From: Todiramphus chloris collaris
Lineage: Eukaryota; Chordata; Aves; Coraciiformes; Alcedinidae
Direction of reading: 5' to 3'
Length of the DNA stretch: 64,000 bases
Assembly: GCA_025345505.1 (NCBI GenBank)
Contig: JANVCC010000014.1
Location: forward strand, 836,559-900,558
The position numbers and the translations under genes are program-made. This document shows, in pieces, positions 1-12,483 of the stretch (position 1 is the first letter of the stretch; each line of letters starts with the position of its first letter). Below the pieces are notes generated by a model. It did no database searches. It was not told the origin of the DNA and was given only the letters and a program-made list of their open reading frames with translations.

Positions 1-1240
1 TCTCCAGATCAAAGGATGCCCTATGCGTGCCTTATTCCCTTTACATAACTAAATGATTCAGTTAATAAATATTATCAAATATTCCCAATACAGTATTAGT
101 TTAGGAATGACTCCGTCCTTGAATACCCTGTATTGATGACAATAGCGCTCTTGTATGAAGATGAAAGGAGAAATGTTAATTCAGGAAGTCTGTTCGCTCT
201 TTTTAAAATTATGTATTCAGTCTCCAAATTGCTTGAATGGTACTTTTCTCTTCATAAAGTCAATGTGAGTAGACTGATTGAATGTGAATGACAGAACAGA
301 GCTTCAGATTTCAGTAAAAGAGACAAGCTGAAATTAGAGTAATTTTAAGTAGAAGAGTGCATGCACAATATACTGTATTATCTATAAAGGGGCCTTAAAA
401 GCAAATTAAAATCTCTTATTTGCCTTGCTGGTTATATTTTTAGGAGCACCGGTGCTAGTGAATTTTCTTTAGTAGCTGTGCTGTACATTACATTTAACAA
501 AATTCTTTTAGTAATGTGTTGTAGAGCTGCCAGAATTGCCACTAACATTAATGAAATAACAACAAAGGTATAGTTTTGCTTTTAAATACAACATACATTT
601 TGTAAAAGCAGTATAATTTGAAAGTACATTATAATTTTAGGTATTCTGATTAAACTTTAGTATCCTTATTCAGGATCAATAACACAGCTGAATGCTTTCA
701 TCTCAGATTATTGGAACATATGCTTAAAGCTTCAAGGTAAAATTTCAAAATATCATTTACTAATAATTTACCTCTCCAGTACTGTCAAGGATATCAACCA
801 ACTTGAAATAGTTTGTTCTAGAAACAGAATTGCTTATTGACTCAGCCCCCCTTCTTTTCCTTTTGGGCAACATTAAGAAAATGGTTTCACCAAGTGTGGC
901 AAATACACTTCATCTAAATGATCTAATCACTCCTTTATCTCCCTTTTGTTTTCTCAAAATATTACCTGCAGCTAAAATGGAGATTATTGTTGCAGGTATT
1001 TGAGTCCCATTCCTATTGCACCTTTCAAGAATTAGTGATTGTTCTTGCAGACACAGTGCAGAGTGCCGCTCAGAGCTCTAGGAGAATGCAGAAATGCCAC
1101 ACAAAAGTAACTGTTAGCCCACAGAATTTTCAGTGCAAATAAAGGCACCTCCATTGGCATTTATTTTAAATCTAAAGCAGTGTACATGTTTCTGCTTTGT
1201 ACTCACTGATTTGTGTCTTGTGCGTTATTTCCAATCACGA
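1..1240. other. AT-rich intron sequence, no feature seen
   Basis: Start of the large upstream intron of the DHRSX-like gene, assigned by position upstream of exon A at 34145. The sequence is AT-rich and non-repetitive as far as I can read it. I see no exon with a paired acceptor and donor, no transposon signature and no RNA gene. Assignment to this gene's intron is an inference, because the exon upstream is outside the window or was not recognised. Confidence 0.5.
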
Positions 1241-1377
1241 GTGGTATTCCCCTGGGCTGAGTGCTGGGGCCAGTTCTATTTAATATCTGTGTCATTGATA
1301 TTGAAGAGGAGATTGAGAGCACCCTGAGTAAGTTTACAGATGACACCAAGTTAGGTGTGAGTGTTGATCTGCTTGAG
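1241..1377 (+). mobile_element. CR1 LINE fragment (RT palm region)
   Basis: A fragment of about 137 bp from the reverse transcriptase part of a CR1 non-LTR retrotransposon, sense on the + strand. It aligns by eye with the longer CR1 copy at 28670-28805: both carry the GCTGGGGCCAGT block, the GATTGAGAGCACCCT block, and the segment coding the catalytic Asp-Asp box, read here as FTDDT. It is cut off sharply at both ends with neither the CR1 3' tail nor the upstream RT, so it is an internal remnant. It cannot encode a working protein. Confidence 0.85.
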
Positions 1378-4300
1378 TCTTCACTTGTGTGCCTTCTAGA
1401 TACTTCTGTGTAACTCTAAATTCATCTTGCTACTTTTTAGTCCCACTTTTCATCTTCCTTATGATATTTCAGCTCTCCAAAGGACATTGTAAGGCAGATA
1501 TCAATATATGCCATTCTCACTGAAGTTACTAATGCTTCTCTGCTTAGTGCAAAGATACTTTTATTCTCTCTACCTAAAGGAAATGTTGTGTATTGATCAA
1601 TGTTGATGCTTCATCTTGATGAAACCGTGTGCAGTAGACCTGTTACGGTACTTCCTAACAGAAGACTAGTCTGGGTTCACTCTTTGTTTCTCTGTCCTTG
1701 CTAGTCTAGAATAGAAACCTTCTATTTTTCCCTTGTCTCCCCAGCAACTCTTCTTCCCTTGTTACAGTTCTGAAGGAGGCACTCAATGCAATTGCTTAGC
1801 TCCTTTAATCTCATTTTTTGTTATTGTCAGTAAAATTCCTGCTGGTCCTTTGTTATGCTTCCAGTTGGTCGAATTCCTCATTCTCAGTCTCACACGATTG
1901 ACTGACAAGATAGAGTGGCAAAACATCTTGACTGCTCTGAAACAGACTACTGGAAACCTGCAGAAACATTATCTGCTAAATGTTTCTCCATGCTCTGTTT
2001 CATGTCTTTCAGCAGAAGGCTTTGTTCCAAAAGCTCTTCCAAATTATCTTTTTTTTTCTGTCTTTGTTTTGTTTTGTTTTTATATCAGTTTCTTTCTCAT
2101 TTGGCTACATTCAGGAGGTGCTGTTATAGCTAAGAAGTTTGCAGATATTCTAGAAGCTTCACTCAACATGATAGCTAAGAGAGTCAGAAGTATTTTGCTT
2201 AGAAATTAGGTATACACATTGTTATTTTTCCTTGTTTTTTCACCTGCTTCAGATATAAAATCGTTTAGTCTCCAACACATGCTACATCTTGCTTTTAGTT
2301 TGTCTAAACCATCAGCGTCACTGACAATCACCATCATCTTTTTTCCCCAAGTTTCTGATCATATTTTCCTCTCCTTTAAGCTTTAGTGATATAAATTCAT
2401 CTGTTCATTCCCTTCAGCATTCTTTTCTTCCATCTGCCTGCTTCATCTTCTCCTACTATGCAACGCTCTTTCTCCTTAAGCCTTAGTTTCTTACATCATG
2501 TTATGTTACCTAGCCTTAGTGTAGGTCAATATGCACAACTTCCCCTGGGATTTCAACAGTCTTGATTGTTTTACTTCCTTTTTTTCATTTTGTTTCTCTA
2601 AAGCCTCCCACTGAAATAAATGTGCTTTTAATTATTGACTTCAGCACCAAGAATATCAAACTCTGTGTGCATCACTGCAGGACTGTTATATACATGACAC
2701 TGAGCTAGTTTGTGCTTCGCTTTAGAAATACAGATCATGCAAGCTACTTCCCTCCTGAGCTTACCTATGGAAACTCAGTACTAACAGTGAAGATCACCTG
2801 ATGTCAGTGAAAATATACAAAAGAATGAAAATTTATAATTTTTTTTTCCCCCACCATAAAGCATTATTGTAACACCATTAAATTTTAGTGAGAACTTGAA
2901 TTTTATGTTACAAAAGAAATTCCATTATGCCAGAGATGCAAGATTTGCAGTTCTGGTATGATACATTAACTGTACCATATTGAAATAATTCTTCTGAAAG
3001 AACCCCCTACCACTACAGGTGGAAATGTGGAGAAGATCCAACCTGGGGAACATGTAAGACAAACTGTGATAACCCAGCTTTCGTGTATTCTTGGGAAGGA
3101 AGATTGCATTTTGTAGGCAATGTCTGGAAACAACTAAGTGAGTTATTCTGCCTGTGAAACTGTATTTCTTTAACAGTGCTAATATTGCACAAAGTCATAA
3201 AGGAAATTGCATAGAATTTCCTGTCTGAAGATGAAGGGTAAGTCACAATATGAAAAAAAGCTAGCCAAGAGGAATCATGTCATTAAGAGATGGCACTGAG
3301 CTTACTGATGTACACTGCTGTCAGTGAGGTAAAAGCTACTTTTCCCTTCAAATCTTCTTGAAGGTGGAGGCCTAAAGGAAAGCGTGTATCAAGTAAAAAC
3401 ACGGTGCTTCTATTCAAATGATAACAACGGTTTCAAAGACTGTATTAAAATGCTTGAGTTGGAAGATAGTGTGGTGCCATGTTGTGACATGTCTCTGTTT
3501 CAAGAAAATAGATTGAATCTGGATTTCTGCCTCAGATGATATATAGCACCTCTGCAGTTCATTGCAGAATTCAACCCATGTGTACCTGAAAAGTTCTTTT
3601 TTTCATGGCCTATGGATGTATTATATGTAGTAGATCATGATGAAATACTGCTCTAACCACAAAACCACAAGTATCTGCAGCTCAAGAGAGTATCTCTTGA
3701 CTGATGAGGGGAAAAGAAAATAAAGTATTAAAATATTTTTGTGCATGACAGGTCCAGTCATTCATGTGGCAGATACCACGTTATCTATTCAATGTATATT
3801 TTGATTGCCTAGTGGGGTCCAGGACTCCTGTGAATGATAATACCTGGGCAACAACTGACTATTCCATCATAATTCTCCATTAGGCTAAAGCCACAAAGCA
3901 AGGAAAAGCCTGGAGTTAATTTGAATAAAAGACAGAGAAAACCATTGTGAGCTGCATTCCGTGACAGTGTCTTAATGTTGTGGAAAAATGCTAATTTAAT
4001 CTGTTCAGTAAAGTTGGTGAGCTTTCTAATGTCATTCAATACCACTCTGTATTTGCATTTTATCCATATGAATTCTCTTCATGCATAATTATATATTTTC
4101 AGGTTGTTTGGTCAGAGGTGACACAAACAGAGAGGGAACATGAATGACTGCAGCATGTACTGTGCACAGTAAAGGATGATGTCAGATAGCCATTTTTAAA
4201 AGATCATAATCAGGAAAGCCTCTAGGCAAACTGCATTTTCTATGTGAAATTCTGAGTTGATTCTGCATGAAGCCACAGTGGTTTATAGTAATTGTTTTCC

Positions 4301-7300
4301 TATTCCTATATTTTCCTTTTAATTTTTCAGTAAATGATTAATCTAGTTACCAATCTCATATTTAATCATTTTCATAGAGATCAAAATCCCTTGGAATATG
4401 AAGCACTACTTAGTGTAGCACTCTTTAGCATGTATTTTGTAATTAGCTGTAAAAATTTACATAATTAATTAAGTAGTTCATTTATGAATGTGGTGTGTGT
4501 CTGTGTATATGAATCACAGACCCATGCCCAGTACCCATGATAAGAAGTTCTCAGGCAATCATTTCCTGTTCTGGAGCCTTTAGAGACTTCCAGTTAGCTC
4601 TAGTCAATCATCTAGACTAATTCACCATGGTTAAGAGGTTGCTAAGTGCTACAAATTAAAATTACAGTATTTTTACACTTCTATTGCATGTGCTGTCCAT
4701 ACTCACAACTACTGGGACAAAAATACAAGGTAAAACAAGCCAACTGTGTCTTGACTAAGATGCAATGTAATTCAGAATACCCTTACTACATTCATACCTG
4801 AGTATGGTACAATCTAAGGAGAGTAGTATTTCTTGGTTGTCTCCAAATCTGTGCATCTGTGTACATTTTTTCTAAACCTTTCATAGTATTAAGCATCATT
4901 CACCACTCACAGCGTGGCCACGGACAATTTAGAGCCATTACAGTTGTTTCCTACAACTGACAAGTCAGTGGAAAAAGCCTGTAGTGTCTGAGGAAGCACA
5001 GTCCGAGGATGACACAACTGTTGACCAGCTTACATTGACAGCTTTTCCTGGGGTGGGAAGAAAATACATCAAGGCACAGGTTTTCATTAGAGGAAATATT
5101 CATCGTAGTTTCCACTAACGATATTACTCTAAATCTTCCTTTGGAGACACTATTTGTTTACATCTTAAATGCTTCTGAAGTACTTGGTGATTTTCTAGAA
5201 GAGGAAGTGAAAGAAACCATTCTGTCATTTGAAAAGCCCATCTGAACATGAAGTCACTATAGCCATGACTCCTGCTGTCCTGCAAAGGGCAATGTGCCCA
5301 CTAGGGAGTCATCAGATAACCATGACAACCCTACTAGGTGTCAAAGCAGGGCTAAAAGTGATGTGCAGAGGAGTGAAAAGTCCAAAGTGAACTCATTTTG
5401 TGATGGATTTGTTTCTCTGAGCACTGAGGCAGCCTGAAACTGGGGCTATGCCCTGCCCTGTCTAAATAGCACAGCCAAGGCCTTATTTCTCTCATTTAGA
5501 AGATGGGTGTTCCTCATTAAGGCATGTTTGCTCATCTTAATAAGCTGTGTGAATCTTTTAAGTAGGGAGGCTTGACTTAAATTGATTTGCTTTGTTTAAA
5601 CATGCTCTAGCTTTTGCTCATGTATATAGCTCATAAAAAAGAAACCTGTTTGAGTTTAGCCCTGTATCCCATGGTGATTACTTAGATGTGCTGTCATAGC
5701 CAAGAGCTTTGAGTCTAGGGTTTTGTTGTCAGCAGTGCAGCTGCAGTAATTACGATGATACGGAGAACTGAACCACAATTTGAAAACCAAAAGGACTGCT
5801 GCAGCTCTTAGAGTTTAGAGATTGCTGAGTAATGTCCATTCAATGTGTGTAGGTAAAATTCATGATGCTTTATTATTTTAAGTAATTAATGTGGATCAAA
5901 TCTATTTCAGAAGCCATTCTCTAGTTTAAGCATGCAGGTAGGAGATTTATTTGGTTGTTTTGTTTAACCAGCCACTTAAGAGTCAAGTAGAAGTTTTAGT
6001 GAAATTAATTTTGGCTAGTTAATACTTAGAAAAGCCTTTGAAGATATTTATTGCCATATATTTGATAGATTTTATTCATATAGGTTGAGGTATGACAACC
6101 TTTTGTCTCATTAGCAACTTCTCTTGTGAAAAGTGTTTCAAGAACTTTTTGGACCTGTCAGCAGTATTTTTTTCTTCATCTGAGCCTACAAAGGCAGATT
6201 TATGTCTTGGATTTTCAATAGCTCCTGCCAGAGCGAGATGCTGAATCCCCATGAACACCATGTGCCATGAATTTCACATTGACTAAGGCTATCATATGTA
6301 ATAATAACTACGAACAGCAATGTGAATCTGGCATGCACAACTGGGGCCTTGATTCAGTCAGTAGGGATAAGAAACAGTTTTTGACTCGTCTCTGTCTGGA
6401 ACACAGTGTTTTATTCGGCCAGTTTTCTGAGGCAGAATTTGATTTCTTAGTTGGGATTTCTTTCAATGGAAAAGCATTTAATTTGCTTAATTCAAATATG
6501 CTTATTTGCGAAATACTATTTGCCCACTTTTTAAGTAGTTCTTCCTACTCCTCTGATGACAACTAGAGATTGCAAGTATCAGCCTTTCGCTGTACTGTAA
6601 AATCTGCCTGTGAGTGTACCAAACTTGGTTCCACTTCTGCAGTTTATACTTTGCTCTTACTATAAATACCTGTTTATTACTTGGTTTGGATAATGTTGAA
6701 TTTGAGAGAATTTTGGCAGTGCAGGAGAAATGGATATGAATTTAAAGCTGGGTCCTTTTGAGGTTCATTGTAATGTATGAACAAAAGAAAATTGATACAC
6801 CGTGAAGTCATCTGTAATCTTCTGAAAGAAGCAGTTGAAAACAACATTGAAGTCTGAGAATGCATCTTTTCTGAAAAAAACATGAGTTACACGACTGCTA
6901 TGTTTTTCTTCAACACTCAACTGTATATCTGATGTAATCGAAGAATCAAGAAAAATTACATTGCTGAATAATTTCTGGTAATTAGCTTAAACAGAGACAG
7001 ATTTATGGAGGTACATGCTATTTTGAGCAACCAGTAATTGAATTAGCTGCACCTCACAGATGAACTTTGTCTTCAGTTTAACAGCAGGTTTTCCATCCTG
7101 TCTAACCAGGTCGTTTGGTAACCTTGAAGAGATCATTTTCAACTTTTGAGAAATGTTTGAAAGCTGAAAGCTGTGGATACAATTTTTATGTATTTGGGAA
7201 ATCAGTTCATTTTATTGCTTGGCTGCCTTCCCAGCTCCTGGTTGCCTTTACTACTTAATTTTGCGTTGAACAAGCAAATAAATGTTCTAATCGTATATAA

Positions 7301-7704
7301 AGAGAACTGTTTTGATTGTCATGTTTTGAATTCTTAACAACAGCTTAGAGTATTACAGCTATATCCTATCAGCATATAGTGGCAAGTCTTGTGAATTAAT
7401 TTCAGCAATGAATACGAAGAAAATGCCACTAAACCCTGCAGTACAGCTCTGACATATTTTTCACGGCTATTTCCTTCATCGAACGAGGATTCGTTTTTCT
7501 AGAAAAGGAGTTTCTTGCTCTGTTTTCTAACAGCAGCTTTTCCAGAAAACATTGGTTTGTATTGCACTACAGCCTTTGTTGGTCTTTCACATTTTGGGTG
7601 CTGATGTGTTTGATCCCTGCTGACACAAGCAGCAAAGGGTCCTTTGCAGTGGAAGTAGGGCTCTTATCCCATGCAGCACCTGGTGAGCTCACGGGTAGCA
7701 CAAG

Positions 7705-7743
7705 GTGCAGCTGCACAGGGCAGTGCAGTGGGCACATGTGCCC
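7705..7743. repeat. Two adjacent perfect GC-rich palindromes
   Basis: GTGCAGCTGCAC (7705-7716) is a perfect 12 bp palindrome centred on a CAGCTG E-box. GGGCACATGTGCCC (7730-7743) is a perfect 14 bp palindrome containing CACATG/CATGTG E-boxes. They are 13 bp apart in a locally GC-rich patch of an AT-rich intron. The palindromes are read directly; any role as a bHLH binding site is inference. Confidence 0.6.
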
Positions 7744-8379
7744 GTGCAGGCAGTGGGCACCTTCAGTAGGGGTGCAGAAGCTGATCTAGAGAGAAAACAT
7801 TCCATAAGTAGTATCTGTAACCTCGCTAGGCCAGATGTCGCTAGGCCAGGTGTAGAAGGAAGTATCATCCAGGCACTCCAAACTGAAATTTGGCACAGCT
7901 CTTCCAGACACCTCCCCAGAGCGACTAATGTTGGTTTATTTGGCATTTGAATCCCTGTCACCTCCTCTCCTTTTTGTCTGCTTCATATCTTCTTTGTGCT
8001 TGATCCCATGCCAAGTTCCATTACATGGAAAAGCTCAATAAAAATCTGGTCAACTGCTTCTGAGATGCATGAACAGTATTGATGGAAAATGCTGGCTAGA
8101 AAATGGTCTCTCCTGGTGTTTCATTGGAAGGGGTTGGCTTCTGAGAGGAGAAGGAGGTGGGTCCAGTTGGCAGAGTTACAGTTTGGCCTGCAAAAGAAAG
8201 AAAAAATATCTTGCCCCCCAAATGACATAGCTGTTAAATTGCTTGCTTTTCATTAGAATAATATCACTGGTAATAAATTGGGATAGCCCATAGGGCTCAC
8301 AAAAGTAAGTAGGCAAGTCAAGGACTTGCCTTAACTATTTTCCTATGTATTCCCATTAATTGTAAGCATCAATCCATTT

Positions 8380-8401
8380 AAAAAAAAAAAAAAAAAAAAA
8401 A
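8380..8401. repeat. Poly-A tract (22 A)
   Basis: Uninterrupted run of 22 adenines. The sequence upstream does not resemble a known mRNA or SINE, so I do not call it the tail of a retrocopy. Its length is likely to vary between individuals. Confidence 0.9.
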
Positions 8402-8582
8402 GCTGAACACAACCCTAAACCAAAACTGGATCCCTCCCCAAAATGACCCTAAGATTAAGGCAACTGAGAATGCATATTTTGGGCAGTGCAAAATCGAAAG
8501 AATGAGCAGCACATTAAAAACCTTATCAGTGAATATACATACCTCTTTAATAACACTCCAAAAATCAGGCTGGATGCAACAA

Positions 8583-8623
8583 AATGTATATGTGTGTACA
8601 TACATGTATGCATACACATGCAT
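8583..8623. repeat. Alternating TG/CA/TA-rich low-complexity tract
   Basis: About 40 bp of alternating purine-pyrimidine sequence built from TGTA, CATA and TGCA steps. It is an imperfect microsatellite rather than a pure dinucleotide run. Confidence 0.6.
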
Positions 8624-11422
8624 AAGGTATTGGAAAAACTAGGGAAAGTGTAAGGGTGGATCAAGGAAATGACTGAACAACTGGAGAAAGTGCCTTAGAG
8701 GGAAACTTAGGTGTTACCCAAGTATTTGCCAAGTGTATTTGCTTATGCACAGCTCTACATCAAATTCCAGACCAGAGCCAGCTTGCATCTTGCCAGTTTA
8801 CACCCCAGGCAAAAAATCTGTGTTCAGTTTCTGTCGGACCTTGTAGATTTTTCCTGGAATAACACAGTCCATTGTCATAAATTTTAAGAGAAAAAATGCA
8901 AAAGGTACTACAAGTAGAAGGCTGTTAGCATCAGAGGAAAAAAAAAAAAAAAACGCATAACAAAAGCAATTAAGAACATTTTAGATAGAGGGGAAAAGTA
9001 ACGTCCTAATACAGCATTTCTAATGGTTATAAAGGTGACTGTATGATGTGTGGTCTCCTGTGAAGACTGGAACTGGATTTGAAAACTCAGGACATGGAAG
9101 GTATTATCTGACCTAAGTCCCTCAGATGAAGGAAAACAAGGTCAAATGAGAAATCAGCTTTAATAACAAGGGTAATAAAACATAAAATAAAATAAGTAGA
9201 ATAAAAAATTCCAGAAAGATGGATTTTTCATCTTGTCTATGCTTAGATAAAAATAGCCTACCTTTCTGAAAGGGTTTCTAGTTCTGAAATATAAATTAAT
9301 GATCTCACTGAGTCTCTGAGGAAAATGTTATGATGTGAATACGAAAAGGTAGACCAGGATAGTTGGATGGATTGGTGGGTTCTTAGGAAAAGGACAAAAG
9401 ATAGGGTAGATGAACAGGTAAATCAGTTTCATTTTTCAGCATCATAATAGAAGTAGAATGACAGGCCCAAAGGATGCAGTCTCTCATGGGTAATTTTCCT
9501 TCTCTCTGGATACCCACTTTTACAGGAAACAGTAACATCACTAGCTACTGTTCTTAGAAGATACTTATGACAATTGTAAAACTGGTTAACTCATTTACTT
9601 TCTTAATTATCATCAATTCCATGTAACTGCTTGCAATTATGATCAAAAAAAGTGAGAATAGGAATGTTTTTATTTTCTTGTCATACTTGTTTATTCTAAT
9701 GACCTAGGCAAATATTCAGATTCCTGTATTTCTGATATAGTCAGTGAAGGAAGATCATCTTCCGGCACTTGCACTGAAATAGCCCACCATCATCTTCTGA
9801 CTGTGAGGAAACCAAAGTTCTTCTCTGAAGCTGAATATGTAGGGTTTACACTGCAAACTTTTAGAGAACAAAGTGGGGCTGTTTTGTTTTTTTAATATTA
9901 TTTTTCAGATTTTCTTGTTATTTTTCTTATCCTGACCATATATAGAGTAAGATATCTGTTAATTTCAGGAGGAACAGAGCTATGCCAACACCGTGTGTTT
10001 TGGGAAAGTGTTTCAAATGAATTAAGTGGGAGACAGAAAGAGTACCAAAATGCTAATTCCCCACTGTCTTTCTACCTATTAATAAGCCAATTAATTCATG
10101 CTTTTATACTCCTGTAAGAAGGACCAAGAGCATTTTGTTTTGTTTTTACTGTTAAACTTCTGATGCTAAACTTAAGTACTGTATTCAGACCATTGCATAC
10201 AAGACTTGCAGTAAATGCATAATTAACTCTCAATGTTCAAGCAACTTCAGCTTGTTTCCTGTATGCATTTCATTAAAATGCTTTGTAACATAGCAGAATT
10301 TCATTAAGGAAAAATAGAAAACATAAAACACATACAACCTACCTACTGTTCACCCATTTAAACATGCCCTGCTTTTTCGGATCTATAAGAATTGTTCCAG
10401 AGTAAAAACATATTCACAAGTGACACCACTGATATCTAATGAATCCTGTTAAGATGTCAGGATTGGACTCATGATCTTTTCTGGATCAAGGTAGAGTTGG
10501 TAACCTAAAAGGTTACCTTTTCAAGCCTAGACAAGATGATTTTGATTGTGGGAAGGGCCAGAGAAAGCTTATCTATCCCACCAGGTCTGGTGGGGGATGG
10601 AAATCTCCTCTTTAATGTCCCACTGATTCTTGTGAGATCCCTGAGGTCTGGCAGATCCTGGAGAAGGAACGTATAGCAAGATGATCATCTCACTCCACAG
10701 GTAACTGGAGGAAGTAGAACAAAAGCTAGCATGTGGTGCAGATGTAACTATCATTTATAGGCAAATGAATTTCAATTACCTACTGTTGGTAAAGTCAAGC
10801 AAGCTTGTACAGAGTTTCAGTGCAGGAACTATCTGAACATTAGAAAAAAAAATTGCTTTCATTGGTAGGTGCAAAATATGAAGGAATAAACAGAGAAGCT
10901 TTGAATTGCCAATTCATTCTTTCATGGTAACTGAGAGTATGGTAGAAGAGGATGTGATAGGACACTAGAAAAAAAATGCCACAAGTTGAAAGAGATATGA
11001 TAGATCAATGGAAATTATACATACACATGGGTAGGACAATGTATGATAATGACAAAGGAAGTATAAAAAGTATGTAGAAATATAGTATAGGCTTATGTTA
11101 ATATGATTTATCACACAGGAAGACTGGAGTAATATCGAATGTTTACAAGTTTGCAGTCAAGAAAGTAGGGTTTGTTCTTATGGCTTTGTAGTTCCAGGAC
11201 TGGAGTTTGCTGGCAGGAACTTGGCCAGGCCAGAGCAGTTACAGATCCACAATATGCTGGTTGTGCTTGGGACAGTGCATCTGGAGCACTTTGATTCCTC
11301 TGGTTAGAATGCAAGTCAAAGAGAGAGATGCATCTCTCTGAGAGCTAGGTACTCTTTACATGTTATGTCAAGACTACATTTGAAAGAAATTTTAAAATCA
11401 TTTATTATCAGTAAAAAAAAAC

Positions 11423-11438
11423 GAGAGAGAGAGAGAGA
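11423..11438. repeat. (GA)8 microsatellite
   Basis: Eight GA dinucleotides preceded by an A-run, giving a purine-only stretch of about 30 bp. Confidence 0.85.
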
Positions 11439-12466
11439 AAGAAACCTCCACTGCACATAAATCCAGACCAAAAAGCCCATCCCAAAACCCAACCCTCTTC
11501 CTGTTTTATCTTTTCTCATAGTTTCTCATGGCCACTGAAGCATTTCTGAGATAAAGTTGTTCAAAACTTTCCTGTCTAATTTTCTTCCCACTAATTCAAG
11601 TCCAATTAATTGCTGTTGTATTATTTGCCTGTATAGTTGCCATGTATTTTCTTTTTCATTCTTGACGTGTTTTATCTGGTTTTTTTTTCCATTTTCTGAG
11701 ATCACCAACCCTTACCCCAAAATACTGCCCTTTCTTCTGCCCTTCTATTTTGCTTCCTGTATCCCCCAAACATCTAGCAGAGAAGAAGGGGTCATATGTT
11801 GAAAAGTTGCTGTGATGTTTGATGGTGACTTCTTCTAGATGCCCTGTGTGGATGACAAAGAGCATTATTTAAATGTGAACTTTTCCAAGCCTGTCAGAGT
11901 TGATTTTTCCCTGGATTGGTATGAAAAGACATAAAAGAATTTTAATGGCAGATTTTCCAACATGGCTTAGTTGAAAGTCTTGATATTAAATTTTAATCAT
12001 CTCAAATGAAGCACTGTGTGGTGTAAGGAAATTCAGCAGAAGTCTGCTGTGCTAATAAGCTGCAAACTGTTCATGCTAAGATGCTCTTTGTCTGTCTGGT
12101 ATCAAAAAGCTTCCTTGAGCCATGACATAATCTAAGTTTTCAGCTATAAACTCAAAGCTCATCTGTTAAAAATAACTCAAGAAAAGGAGGACATCAGTGG
12201 ATTTGATGTTATTAGGATGACTAAAGGTGACAAAGATAAGCTACTGCTGTAGCAGTTTAGGCTCTCATGTATTTGCGAAAAAGATAAATGATCCTAAGAT
12301 GTATTTGATGATGTATACCCAAAAGAAATTAGGAAATATCAATACTAACTTATATTGAATTCCATCTAAAATACACAGTACTGTCATGCTCTGTGTGTTC
12401 AACAAAGGTGTATGCAAGCTGAAACAGAGAAGGCTTTCTGTAGTAAACAGAGAGTCTGCTTTAACC

Positions 12467-12483
12467 AAAAAAAAAAAAAAAAA
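12467..12483. repeat. Poly-A tract (17 A)
   Basis: Homopolymer of 17 adenines in intron sequence. No retrocopy is recognised next to it. Confidence 0.85.

Noticed and set aside
1733-2209. 158-codon open frame on the + strand
   Set aside because: It is rich in Phe/Leu/Cys from pyrimidine-rich sequence, has no motif, and overlaps another open frame. It looks like chance in stop-poor T-rich DNA.
8380-8401. Poly-A as tail of a processed pseudogene
   Set aside because: Upstream sequence has no similarity to a known coding sequence and no target-site duplication was seen.
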